This document shows, in pieces, positions 56,088 to 64,000 of a stretch of DNA of 64,000 nt. The notes beneath the pieces are model-generated. The model worked only from the letters and a program-made list of their open reading frames with translations, did not search any database and had not been told where the DNA came from. Source of the stretch: Hyphomicrobiales bacterium (GTDB taxonomy: Bacteria; Pseudomonadota; Alphaproteobacteria; Rhizobiales; Beijerinckiaceae). Numbering within the stretch: position 1 is the first letter of the stretch; each line of letters opens with the position of its first letter. The position numbers and the translations under genes are program-made. The stretch spans positions 1-64,000 of the forward strand of contig JAGXAM010000007.1 in the NCBI GenBank assembly GCA_019075905.1. Direction: 5' to 3'.

Positions 56088-57445
56088 GCAATCCGGGTCA
56101 AGATGAAGAACGCGATATCGTCGCAACCTGGTCCCTGCGTGCACGTATCTTTCTGATAGCCCTGCTGGTGGTCGGGGTCACCCTTGGAGCCGCCGCATGG
56201 TTCATCAGCCGGGCCTTTGATGCCGCGCTTGAGGCGCAGCTCGGCCAGGAACTGAACACAAGACTTCTGGAAATCGAGCGTCTTTTCAGCCTTGAGCAGG
56301 GCAAGGCCACATTGCGGCACAGGCCTGCCGATCCGCGCTACAGCATTCCTGAAAGTGGCGTCTATTGGCAAATTTCCGAGCATGGCACCGTTATCCTGAA
56401 ATCCCGCTCGCTGTGGACGACACAATTGCCGAGTGACGACGAACCGCTCGCCGTTTTTCACAGTGATGCCGGCCCGCAGCATTCAAGGCTGTTCGCATTG
56501 TCGCGCAAGGTCGCCTTCACCGACGCCAGCCGCACCAAGGGTCCCAAGCGGGAATTTGTGCTGGAAGTCGCCGAGGACAAGCGCGACATCATGCATTTGC
56601 AACTGGTATTCCGCCGCAATCTTTACGTCGCGCTGCTGCTGATCGCCCTTGTCCTGTTTGTCGGAACGCTGCTGCAGACATGGATTGGTCTCGGGCCGCT
56701 GGCGACCCTCAAGGCGCGCTTCCGCGCGGTGATTTCCGGCGACAGCGATCGCCTGCGCGGCAATTTTCCCAAGGAAGTTATTCCCCTCGCCGATCTCGTC
56801 AACCGCCTGCTGGAGCATCAGGATGCCCAGGTCACCAAGGCGCGCCGCCGGGCAAGCACTTTGGCACATGGCTTGAAAACACCGCTGACCATTATTTCCA
56901 TCGAGGCACAAAGACGCGCCGAGAATAATGAAGCCGACGGCGTCGTGCTGGCCGAGCAAGTGGCGCTGATGCGCGGCATCGTCGAGCGCGAACTTGCCCG
57001 CGCCCGCACCCACGGCGCCAGCGCCGGTGGCGGTCTCTCCACCAAGGCGCATGCCAGTGTCGAGCGTCTCATCAATCTTTTCGAGCATATACCTGGGGCC
57101 GAGCATCTGGTCTGGCGCAACAGCCTGCCGGAAGAGCTGGTTCTTGCCATGGATCCCGATGATTTCGGCGAAGTCATGGGCAATCTCATGGACAATGCCC
57201 GCAAGAACGCTGGCCGCAACATCTTTATCAGGGCCCAGGTCTTGCGAAGCCAGGCGATCATCGAAGTGCGCAATGACGGTCGCGACCAGGCTGAAACCCG
57301 CCCAGGGAGCCGCATTGAGGAAGGCTCCGGCCTCGGCCTGTCGATCATTGATGACGTTCTTGAGCAATATGGATCGTCATTGAAATTCACCGAACTTGGT
57401 GACAATGCCGCATCCGCAAAATTTGCCATTGCCCGACGCCATTAG
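56084..57445 (+). CDS. Sensor histidine kinase, partner of the preceding regulator
   Basis: The product is 453 aa from TTG 56084. Membrane segments are at about 21-42 and 180-203, and hold a periplasmic domain of about 135 residues. The phospho His 262 is in STLAHGLKTPLTI; the N box is NLMDNARKNA; the G box is EGSGLGLSII. It matches the PhoQ/QseC-like type. The signal may be a cation, a peptide or an envelope stress, given the PepSY partner. Confidence 0.92.
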   Translation: MSNPGQDEERDIVATWSLRARIFLIALLVVGVTLGAAAWFISRAFDAALEAQLGQELNTRLLEIERLFSLEQGKATLRHRPADPRYSIPESGVYWQISEHGTVILKSRSLWTTQLPSDDEPLAVFHSDAGPQHSRLFALSRKVAFTDASRTKGPKREFVLEVAEDKRDIMHLQLVFRRNLYVALLLIALVLFVGTLLQTWIGLGPLATLKARFRAVISGDSDRLRGNFPKEVIPLADLVNRLLEHQDAQVTKARRRASTLAHGLKTPLTIISIEAQRRAENNEADGVVLAEQVALMRGIVERELARARTHGASAGGGLSTKAHASVERLINLFEHIPGAEHLVWRNSLPEELVLAMDPDDFGEVMGNLMDNARKNAGRNIFIRAQVLRSQAIIEVRNDGRDQAETRPGSRIEEGSGLGLSIIDDVLEQYGSSLKFTELGDNAASAKFAIARRH

Positions 57446-57471
57446 ACTGCCTGGTGCCGCGATCTTGTCCT

Positions 57472-58914
57472 TTATTGAAACGTCACGACCGAACGCAGGC
57501 CGACAATCATCTCATTGCCGAGCCGGGCGCTGCCGATGCCCGCGACATTGATGCCGCCACCCGGCCTGAAAATATACTGGACATCAGGCTGCACCACCCA
57601 CCACGGATTGATCTGCGCCAGATAGGTTGCCTCGATCAGGCTTTCGCTTGAGCGCAGCGGATAGGTCTTGCCGGCAAATCGTGCGGTATCGGCATTGAGC
57701 GCCCGCGCCCGCGCGCTGATATGCGCATAGCTCGCGCCCAGCGCCAGATGGTCATGCGCGCGGCCTTCAAACGGGCTTTGCAGATCGAGCCCGGCATCGA
57801 CCGAAAAATCCACCAGATTGCGATCACCCGGAGCGGCCATTACCCGCACGAAGCCACCAAGATGGCGTTGATGGTCAGCCTTATCGCGCCACAGCATCTG
57901 GCTGGCGATGGCATAGGGAATGACATTGCCGTTGTGGGGACGCGCCATGCCGTTGCTAGCAGGGTTGGCCAGCGACAGGCCATCTGTGCCAAAGCGTTGA
58001 TCAGGGAAGGCGCCCGTGTCGGCCATCAGCCCCAGTTTCACGGCACCCGGCAAACCACAAATCAGGCTGGTGCACGTGCTGGCCGGCTTCAGGTTATGGC
58101 GTATTTGCAATTCCGCCATCCACAACGCCCCGGTGCCAAGATTGAAGCGTGCGCCTGTGGCCTCGGCACCTCGGACCTGCGAATCCTGCGCGAAGGGCCC
58201 GCCGGGCGGATTATCATCGAAAACACCGATCAGCGCCGTGACATTGGCGCCCAGCCTGGCGCGCAGACGCACCCCCGGCGACGACAGTGGATAGGCCGGG
58301 CCACCGGCATAAAGGTCATTGGTCGGGATCACCGGCCAACCCAGCGTGGCATTGAGAAACACCGCCGCATAATGGGGCGCGACAAACTCCTGATCCACGC
58401 TTTGCTGGCCGATCTTTAGATCGAGGTCGGGGCTGAAAATCTGCTGGTCGAACCACAGTTCCCACAAGCGCGTCGCCTGCGAGGCCTCGATATTGCTGGC
58501 CGTATGCAGTGCCAGCAAATGATCGGTGCTGATGGAATGACCGTGAATTTGCAGCAGGCTGGCATTGAGCGTGCCACCCTGCCATCCAAAGGCCTTGGCC
58601 GTGTCGATCATCAGCGTTGCCTCGGCAAGGCCGTCATAAACCGGGCCACGGCGGATCCCGCCCGAAACATTGTCCATCACCTCGTCGCTCTCGCTGAGGC
58701 CAAAGGTGACGCCATGGTTTTTCAGCCACGGGCGCAGTCCGCCGAGCTGGCCGAGCAAGGTGCCCTGATTCCAGAAGCCGGGCGGCACTGCTGCTCCTTC
58801 TGCCGTCGCCCCGTCCGCACGCGCCACCTGCCATTGCAGCGTCAAAAGCACGCCCAACGCAAGCCAGCTCAACGGATGGCGTAATGTCTTTCTGGGCAAG
58901 GAAGGTCGCTGCAT
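57472..58914 (-). CDS. OprB-family carbohydrate-selective porin
   Basis: The product is 480 aa. The signal peptide has WLALGVLLTLQWQVARA. It shows the OprB-type sequence GLSESDEVMDNVSGG, YDGLAEATLMIDTAKAFGWQGG, WELWFDQQIF, LKIGQQSVDQEF and the C-terminal Phe-Gln ending SVVTFQ. It should let sugars cross the outer membrane. It converges on the histidine kinase gene; the control region lies in the 480 bp before cspA. Confidence 0.9.
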   Translation of the reverse strand: MQRPSLPRKTLRHPLSWLALGVLLTLQWQVARADGATAEGAAVPPGFWNQGTLLGQLGGLRPWLKNHGVTFGLSESDEVMDNVSGGIRRGPVYDGLAEATLMIDTAKAFGWQGGTLNASLLQIHGHSISTDHLLALHTASNIEASQATRLWELWFDQQIFSPDLDLKIGQQSVDQEFVAPHYAAVFLNATLGWPVIPTNDLYAGGPAYPLSSPGVRLRARLGANVTALIGVFDDNPPGGPFAQDSQVRGAEATGARFNLGTGALWMAELQIRHNLKPASTCTSLICGLPGAVKLGLMADTGAFPDQRFGTDGLSLANPASNGMARPHNGNVIPYAIASQMLWRDKADHQRHLGGFVRVMAAPGDRNLVDFSVDAGLDLQSPFEGRAHDHLALGASYAHISARARALNADTARFAGKTYPLRSSESLIEATYLAQINPWWVVQPDVQYIFRPGGGINVAGIGSARLGNEMIVGLRSVVTFQ

Positions 58915-59395
58915 GTCTGAAACGATGTGAGGCTCGATGGGTTTGGCAAGGCAGATTGCCGGGCAGCTTCAGGCACCGGCCATCAAGGCCGCCCCTGTTT
59001 CACAGGTTGCAGCGCTTCGTCTCTCAAACTTGCCCATGAACGGCCCTCCCCAGCGCCTTGATTCCAGCAGGATTTTTTGCGGTGACTTTCATAGTGGCAA
59101 CAAATGATCACACCCGCCGGCGTCGATAGCCGAGAAAACTACCGCATTCTGGATGAACCGGGGCTTACGGGCACGGCAAATCTTGCAGAAAAGTGCCATG
59201 AGATAAATTGTAGAATTACGACGGCTCTTGCATTTTCCCGAGAAAATACTATCTGAGGGAGGTCGATAGATGGTTCGCTCGTTTTTCCTTTCTGATATCA
59301 TTCTGAAATGGCAATAGACAGTTCGCCTGAACATGCGATTTCGGCCGTCGGCGAGCAAGCCGGCGGGAAGTGAAAACAGATAGAAAGGGGTTTCC
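58915..59395. other. Long divergent region between porin and cold-shock genes
   Basis: The 481 bp have no larger gene. The part from about 59200 is AT-rich and holds a -10-like TACTAT at 59247-59252, with poor -35 match, and a 15-codon leader frame at 59270-59317. The rest, 58915-59200, holds nothing I recognise. The csp leader could have regulatory structure such as the GCCGTCGG and CCGGCGGG pair near 59343-59369. Confidence 0.45.
59270..59317 (+). CDS. Candidate 15-codon leader peptide ahead of the cold-shock gene
   Basis: ATG 59270 with GGGAGG seven bases ahead encodes MVRSFFLSDIILKWQ, ending in TAG 59315-59317. The strong ribosome site is the main evidence; no homolog is known to me. It would lie in the 5' leader of cspA, 78 bp before its ATG. 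It may be chance. Confidence 0.3.
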   Translation: MVRSFFLSDIILKWQ

Positions 59396-59608
59396 ATGCC
59401 TACGGGAACCGTAAAGTGGTTTAACGCTGAAAAAGGCTACGGTTTTATCGCGCCTGACAGCGGCGAGAAAGATGCCTTTGTCCATATCAGCGCCGTCGAG
59501 CGCTCGGGCCTGAGCCAGTTGCGCGAGGGCGACAAGATTTCTTTTGAGCTGGTGGCCGACCGCAAAAGCGGCAAGGTCTCGGCTGACAAGCTGCAAATTC
59601 TGCCCTGA
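59396..59608 (+). CDS. Cold-shock protein (CspA family)
   Basis: The product is 70 aa. RNP1 is KGYGFIAP and RNP2 is DAFVHISAV; KWFNAEKGYGF starts the fold. AAAGGGG lies before the ATG. It binds single-stranded RNA or DNA and melts RNA structure, mostly in the cold or at stationary phase. The gene is alone with a long leader. Confidence 0.95.
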   Translation: MPTGTVKWFNAEKGYGFIAPDSGEKDAFVHISAVERSGLSQLREGDKISFELVADRKSGKVSADKLQILP

Positions 59609-59644
59609 CCTCTGGTCGGCAGTCTGCGGCTCTGCCAGGCTTGG

Positions 59645-59663
59645 CGCGCGCGCTGCGCGTTTT
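59645..59663 (+). terminator. Weak terminator after cold-shock gene
   Basis: Stem CGCGC / GCGCG with loop GCGCT and TTTT. It lies 36 bases after the cspA stop. The stem is short but all GC. Confidence 0.35.
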
Positions 59664-59762
59664 CTGACCGATCACGGATGTAATGACGGTTTGAGCGCAG
59701 CTCGCAAGCGGGCTTTGCGCACCGCGCAGAGTGCATAGCCTGGCAAGATTCCGCTTGCGATA

Positions 59763-59799
59763 CCCCGCGTCCTTTCCAAGGTTGCGGGGTTTTGTTTTT
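59763..59799 (+). terminator. Rho-independent terminator
   Basis: Stem CCCCGC (59763-59768) / GCGGGG (59784-59789), then a run TTTTGTTTTT (59790-59799). It is the clearest intrinsic terminator in the window by its U-run. It lies far (155 bp) after the cspA stop. Confidence 0.75.
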
Positions 59800-59944
59800 C
59801 AGGGCCATCCGCTCTGGTTGCAAGCGCTGGCATCGCGACAAATACAACCTGACCTGCAACTTCACATCCGCGCGAAAGCCACCCGAAACGCCGTGGCCGC
59901 TTTGCCAAAACGCCGCGAACATGGCATAATATTCATGTTCACTG

Positions 59945-61177
59945 TTGGCCTGGATCATCAGCGTGATTGAACAATTGATGTATTTTGCCATCGGTGCGCT
60001 CACCATGGGCCTCTTTGGAGCATTTTTCCTTCCTGCCTACCGGCGGCGGGCTGTGCGCCTCGCTCGCCATCACTTGCAGTTGCAAATGCCGATGACCATG
60101 GCGGATGTCACCGCCGGGCTGGATGCCGTGCGTGCCGAAGCAGCGACCAGGCAGCGCGCTTTGGAACAGCAGGCCGAGCGCGCCCGTGCCGACCTCGCCG
60201 AACATCAGGCCCGGCTTGGCCATGTCGGCAATCAATTGTCCGCCGCCGAGGCCGGAATGGCCGCATTGCGCACCGAACACGAAGCGACGCTTGATGACCT
60301 CGCCGCAGCGCGCAGCGAGGCTGCTGACTTACGCGCATCGCAGGGTGCGGCGCTACAGGCGCTCTACAACACCGATCAGCTGGCGGCAGACCAGCGCCTG
60401 GCGCTGCGCGCCGCTGACACGGAGCGTGAGCGTCTTGAGGGGGAGATCCAGTCTGACCGCATGACCATTGCCGCCCTGTCGACCCGCATCGAAGGCGACA
60501 CCCTGACCATCGGCGATCTGCGCCACAAGCTGCAGGAAAGCACGGCCCGGCATGACGGTGCTTTGACCATTGCCGCAAATCTGCGCCAGGCGCGCAACGA
60601 ACTGCAGGAAGAGTTGCAGCGGCGCAATGACGCTGTGCAGCAATTGCAGGGTCGCCATGAAAGTCTGCTGACCCGCTATCAGCAGACTGGCGCCAGCCTC
60701 GCACAGGCCCGCGATGCCACCGCCGCGCTGGAGCGCGAGCTGGAATCATGGAAAGTCAAATTCCGCGAGCTTGAAGCATCATTCCAGCGGGCCAGCTCAC
60801 TGCAAAGCGGTCGCGACACTAAACGCAAGGCCGATCATAAGGCGATGGAAAGCAGACTGGCGCAACAAGAGCAGGATCTGCAGGCGCTGCGCAGCGAAAA
60901 CGCGACCTTGCAGGGCCGTATCGATGCTTTGACGCGCGACCGGCATGGCTCGAACCGCAACAATCAAGCCGGCGCTGAGGCCGCATTGCCGGCCTTGTCT
61001 GGCGTCTCCGCTGCGGATGTCGCGGCCTTGCGCCAGACGATTCGCGCGCTTGGGATCGAGGTTGCGACCCTGGCTGGCAAAGGCGCAGCCCCCCTCGATC
61101 CGGCATCAGAGGGCCAGATCCGCGACCAGCTGGCACAATTGCAAAATCGCCTCCCCCGCAGCGTCGCCGCGGGCTGA
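59945..61177 (+). CDS. Membrane-anchored coiled-coil protein, unknown function
   Basis: The product is 410 aa from TTG 59945; GTG 59963 or ATG 59978 are possible and no clear ribosome site decides. One N-terminal membrane helix (MYFAIGALTMGLFGAFFLPAY) precedes about 270 residues of long coiled coil with Ala, Gln, Glu, Arg and Leu heptads. The last 90 residues are less ordered. It resembles other membrane-tethered scaffold or filament proteins in shape only. I do not recognise a family. It converges on mepA. Confidence 0.75.
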   Translation: MAWIISVIEQLMYFAIGALTMGLFGAFFLPAYRRRAVRLARHHLQLQMPMTMADVTAGLDAVRAEAATRQRALEQQAERARADLAEHQARLGHVGNQLSAAEAGMAALRTEHEATLDDLAAARSEAADLRASQGAALQALYNTDQLAADQRLALRAADTERERLEGEIQSDRMTIAALSTRIEGDTLTIGDLRHKLQESTARHDGALTIAANLRQARNELQEELQRRNDAVQQLQGRHESLLTRYQQTGASLAQARDATAALERELESWKVKFRELEASFQRASSLQSGRDTKRKADHKAMESRLAQQEQDLQALRSENATLQGRIDALTRDRHGSNRNNQAGAEAALPALSGVSAADVAALRQTIRALGIEVATLAGKGAAPLDPASEGQIRDQLAQLQNRLPRSVAAG

Positions 61178-61189
61178 GCCGGCTTCGCC

Positions 61190-62092
61190 TCAGCGCTGTC
61201 GGAGCACCGCAGCGCAGGGCGCCGGCAATTGCGCCAGCGTCAAGGGCGGACGCGGCCGGTAATGCGGATTGGGCTTGGGATGCATCACCGCCGCACTGAA
61301 CCAATAGGCCAGATGCTTGCCGCACATCTCACCCTTGAAATAAGGCGCTTGCGGTTTGCAGGCGGGTGCGCCCGGCGGGCAGAACAACCGCACGTGAAAA
61401 TGTGTCTTGTGTCCGTAATAGGGGTGAATCTTGTTCAGCCAGGCGCGATTGCCCGTCGCCGTCGCGCAGATCGCCTTTTTTATCGCAGGATTGACGAAAA
61501 TCCGGTCGACTTCAGGGTCGATCGCCACCGCACGCAAGGCCTGCATCTGGGCGTTGGTCCAGTTTCGGCTGACGTGCATGCCATTGCTGGCCACCATATC
61601 AAGCGCCCGCTTGGTCGCGCGCTCATGAGCCGACATGACGTGATGCGGCATCGGCGTGAACCAGATATCCGCCTCCATGCCGATTTGATGCGAGCCGTGC
61701 AAATTCAGCATCGGCCCGCCGCGCGGTTGCGCCATATCGCCGATCAGCAAGCCTGGCCAGCCACTATAGCGGGCGGCGCGTGCGCTGACCCGCTTGAGGA
61801 AGTCAATCAGCCATGAAGTGCCCCAGTTGCGATTGCGCTCGGGGTGCATGATCTGCCAGGTCGGTCCGGTCAGGGGCAGCGCCAGACCACCCTGCATGCA
61901 GCCCCGCGAATAAAAGCCGATCGGCTGCGAAGGGCCCGGTGACGGTAATTTCTCGTGACCAAACAATAGCTTGGCTGGTTCGCGGCTTTCCGGCGACGCG
62001 GCATGACTCAAGGGCGATCCCAGCAAAAGCGGCAAGCATAACGCCATGCCTGCAACAATATGTTTCGAGACTCCAGCATATTTCATTTTCAT
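61190..62092 (-). CDS. mepA: Penicillin-insensitive murein endopeptidase
   Basis: The product is 300 aa from ATG 62092; other Met starts at 62128 and 62086 exist. The signal peptide spans MALCLPLLLGSPLSHA. The LAS metallopeptidase motif is LHGSHQIGMEADIWF (His...Asp) and the final His is in KTHFHVRLFC. It cleaves D-Ala-mDAP crosslinks in peptidoglycan, and M74 enzymes can also cut L,D crosslinks. It is divergent from an L,D-transpeptidase gene. Confidence 0.92.
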   Translation of the reverse strand: MKMKYAGVSKHIVAGMALCLPLLLGSPLSHAASPESREPAKLLFGHEKLPSPGPSQPIGFYSRGCMQGGLALPLTGPTWQIMHPERNRNWGTSWLIDFLKRVSARAARYSGWPGLLIGDMAQPRGGPMLNLHGSHQIGMEADIWFTPMPHHVMSAHERATKRALDMVASNGMHVSRNWTNAQMQALRAVAIDPEVDRIFVNPAIKKAICATATGNRAWLNKIHPYYGHKTHFHVRLFCPPGAPACKPQAPYFKGEMCGKHLAYWFSAAVMHPKPNPHYRPRPPLTLAQLPAPCAAVLRQR

Positions 62093-62322
62093 CTCCGGCG
62101 ACGAATCATGCCTATACGCATCAAACATGTCATATTACGGCAATCTGGTCCCGCAGCCACGGACTTTGTTCATTAACTACAATCTGGAATTCCAAGCGCC
62201 ACGTGAGTTCATCAACTGGCTGTTCACGACTGTCAATCATCCAATCCATTGTCCAAGAAACTGTTGCGCAATTTATCGAAAATTGCAACAATAGGTGCTT
62301 GTGTTGGTTGTGGAGTGCTGCG

Positions 62323-63081
62323 ATGCGTAAATTGTCTTTATTTGTCTTGGGTTTATTTGCATTGGTCTGGTTTGTTGCTCCTGCCGCGGCAAATGTCCGA
62401 ATCGATATTAACCTCTCTGCCGAGCGCATGCACGTGCAAGCAGACAACGGTCAAGTTTATGACTGGCGCATTTCTTCAGCGCGTCGCGGCTACATCACGC
62501 CGGACGGAAATTTCCGCCCGCAAAGCCTGCAGGTGATGCATTATTCGCACAAATATCACAATGCGCCCATGCCGCATGCGATATTTTTCCACGGCGGCTA
62601 TGCCATTCATGGTGGCTATTCCGCAGCGTCAATGGGCGTGCCGCGCTCGCACGGCTGCGTCCGCCTCACCAACGCCCATGCGGCAGTGTTGTTTGCACTG
62701 GTGCGCAGAGAAGGCGCTAGCATCCACATTTACGGCCAGCCGCCGGCATCGATTTATGCCAGGGCGGCACGTCCTACATATCGCAAGCCACACCATGTCG
62801 CCTATCGCATGCAGCGCGTGCGAATTACGGCCATCCGCCACATCCGGGTGCGCTATATCCGCTATGTCCGGCATGAAGTGCGCGGTCACTGGTATCGCCG
62901 CCGCATCGTTGCCTGGCGCTGGCAGACCCGGCGCTATGTCCATTATGCGATGGTGCACCGCATCGTGCGTGCCCGTAGCCATGCGCTGGCCTATGCGCCC
63001 AGCTATCATCACGCAGCGCGCTACCCGTCCGTGCGCGCATGGCAGTACTACCCACTGCCGTCCTACCTGCTGACGAAGTGA
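62323..63081 (+). CDS. L,D-transpeptidase (ErfK/YbiS/YkuD) with basic, His/Tyr/Arg-rich tail
   Basis: The product is 252 aa from ATG 62323, with TGGAG seven bases ahead; a longer frame to 61939 overlaps mepA and is rejected. The signal peptide is MRKLSLFVLGLFALVWFVAPAAA. The catalytic motif is IHGGYSAASMGVPRSHGCVRL, with His 96 and Cys 112. The last about 100 residues are rich in Arg, His, Tyr and Trp, with RVRYIRYVRHEVRG. It makes 3-3 crosslinks or attaches proteins to the wall; the tail may hold it to the acidic wall or membrane. Confidence 0.9.
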   Translation: MRKLSLFVLGLFALVWFVAPAAANVRIDINLSAERMHVQADNGQVYDWRISSARRGYITPDGNFRPQSLQVMHYSHKYHNAPMPHAIFFHGGYAIHGGYSAASMGVPRSHGCVRLTNAHAAVLFALVRREGASIHIYGQPPASIYARAARPTYRKPHHVAYRMQRVRITAIRHIRVRYIRYVRHEVRGHWYRRRIVAWRWQTRRYVHYAMVHRIVRARSHALAYAPSYHHAARYPSVRAWQYYPLPSYLLTK

Positions 63082-63152
63082 CAAAGGCACACCTGTCTGA
63101 TTGACTGCGGAGGGTTGCCATCGCCAGGCAAGGGCCGGCGCAGACTTGCTTG

Positions 63153-63998
63153 TCAATCGGGGAAAACCACGGTCCTGCGGCCGTGGGGCAGCACCCGATC
63201 CTCAAGATGCAGCCGCAACGCGCGCGCCAGCACCCGGCGCTCGATGTCGCGGCCCTTGCGAACCAGCGTTTCAGGCGTATCGCGGTGGCTGATACGCTCG
63301 ACATCCTGTTCGATGATCGGACCTTCGTCGAGGTCGGACGTGACGTAATGCGCTGTCGCGCCGATGAGTTTGACACCGCGCTCGTGCGCCTGGTGATAGG
63401 GTCTCGCACCCTTGAATCCCGGCAGAAACGAGTGGTGGATGTTGATGCAGCGGCCTGAGAGTTTCGCGGTCAGGCCATCGGACAACACCTGCATATAGCG
63501 GGCCAGCACCACGAGATCGACATCCGCAGACCGGATGATCTCCCAGATTTGCGCCTCTTGTTCCATTTTCGTTTGTTTGGTGATCGGCAAATAATGAAAC
63601 GGGACATCGCCGAAATCGAGATGCTGGTAGGAGTCGCGCGGATAATTGGAGATGATGGCAACGAGATCCATGGCAAGCTCGCCAATGCGCCAACGATAAA
63701 GCAGGTCGGCGAGGCAATGGTCGAATTTTGAGACCAGAATGACCACGCGGCGGTTCTGCTGATAGGGGCGCAGCAGCAAGGTCATGGCAAAATTCCGCGC
63801 TGTCACCGCCAGCGCGTCCTTGAGCTGCTGCGCGTCTTGCGTGGCTTCAAACACCACGCGCATGAAGAACCGCCCGGTTTCGACATCATCGAACTGCTGC
63901 GCATCGAGAATATTGCCGCCTTCGGCAGCCAGAACCGCCGAGACCGCGGCAACAATGCCGGGGCGGTCCGGGCAGGAAATCGTGAGAACATGCTGCAT
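63153..63998 (-). CDS. purU: Formyltetrahydrofolate deformylase
   Basis: The product is 281 aa, ATG at 63998, two bases from the window edge, and complete in length. An ACT domain ([21 protein letters not shown]) is followed by a formyltransferase-like domain with [19 protein letters not shown] and [13 protein letters not shown], including catalytic Asn, His and Asp. It hydrolyses formyl-THF to formate and THF and tunes one-carbon pools. Confidence 0.95.
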   Translation of the reverse strand: MQHVLTISCPDRPGIVAAVSAVLAAEGGNILDAQQFDDVETGRFFMRVVFEATQDAQQLKDALAVTARNFAMTLLLRPYQQNRRVVILVSKFDHCLADLLYRWRIGELAMDLVAIISNYPRDSYQHLDFGDVPFHYLPITKQTKMEQEAQIWEIIRSADVDLVVLARYMQVLSDGLTAKLSGRCINIHHSFLPGFKGARPYHQAHERGVKLIGATAHYVTSDLDEGPIIEQDVERISHRDTPETLVRKGRDIERRVLARALRLHLEDRVLPHGRRTVVFPD

Positions 63999-64000
63999 GG

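Larger units (their letters stand above)
59609..59944. other. Region after cold-shock gene with two hairpins; possible small RNA
   Basis: No protein gene is supported in these 336 bp. A weak GC hairpin with a four-T run lies at 59645-59663, and a strong terminator lies at 59763-59799, about 155 bp after the cspA stop. If the first hairpin ends the csp mRNA, the second must end another short transcript between 59664 and 59799. Otherwise it is a long csp 3' UTR. From 59800 to 59944 I see nothing. Confidence 0.4.

Overview
The window is GC-rich chromosomal DNA from an alphaproteobacterium, most likely of the Rhizobiales/Hyphomicrobiales. The signs are the order SRP RNA-dnaX-ybaB-recR with an alphaproteobacterial-type DnaX, an ethylmalonyl-CoA mutase (ecm/meaA), the YqgE/DsbD-like/peroxiredoxin neighbourhood, and a CUT1 sugar importer with a Tat-exported binding protein. 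Genus cannot be fixed from the sequence. No rRNA, tRNA, CRISPR array, transposase or integrase was seen.

Layout. 1-6.1 kb is the most accessory-looking part: the end of an AraC regulator, a DUF4062-STAND NTPase with a transmembrane segment and a C-terminal beta-rich domain, and a MerR regulator + VIT/vWA protein pair. That pair is bracketed by two 70-bp direct repeats and preceded by two matching palindromic operators around a candidate promoter. 6.1-16.7 kb is a catabolic locus: a LysR regulator divergent from SDR, split transketolase (two genes), ABC sugar-type importer (ATPase, binding protein, two permeases), 2-hydroxyacid dehydrogenase and an M24/creatinase-fold protein. It looks like one uptake-and-degradation pathway for an unidentified sugar-like substrate. 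16.9-23.1 kb holds a TauD-like oxygenase, ethylmalonyl-CoA mutase, an SDR, a glutamine amidotransferase, an isolated ccmA and nudC. 23.1-26.7 kb is a minus-strand run: hemH, GNAT, SDR and a freshly broken PaaI-type thioesterase, preceded by a peroxiredoxin gene.

26.7-32 kb has a DsbD-domain protein, YqgE, a DUF3422 membrane protein, and wrbA + pirin divergent from a LysR regulator (probable quinone/electrophile response). 32-40 kb has asd and the aerobic benzoyl-CoA (box) pathway boxC-boxB-boxA-boxR-bclA. Benzoate is activated to benzoyl-CoA, epoxidised by BoxAB, ring-cleaved by BoxC, and controlled by BoxR. The downstream semialdehyde dehydrogenase is not in the window. The acetyl-CoA made would fit the ethylmalonyl-CoA route suggested by ecm.

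40-52 kb is mostly housekeeping: ahcY, an MCP, gshB, pth, rplY, efp, an OmpR-type regulator with a cNMP-binding-domain partner, xthA, SRP RNA, dnaX, ybaB, recR and a YkuD protein. 52-55 kb has a LacI regulator with a near-consensus operator, facing a monooxygenase-domain protein and a TIM-barrel isomerase. 55-64 kb has a PepSY-like Tat protein with a two-component system, an OprB porin, a cold-shock protein with a possible leader peptide, a coiled-coil membrane protein, two peptidoglycan enzymes (MepA, L,D-transpeptidase) and purU.
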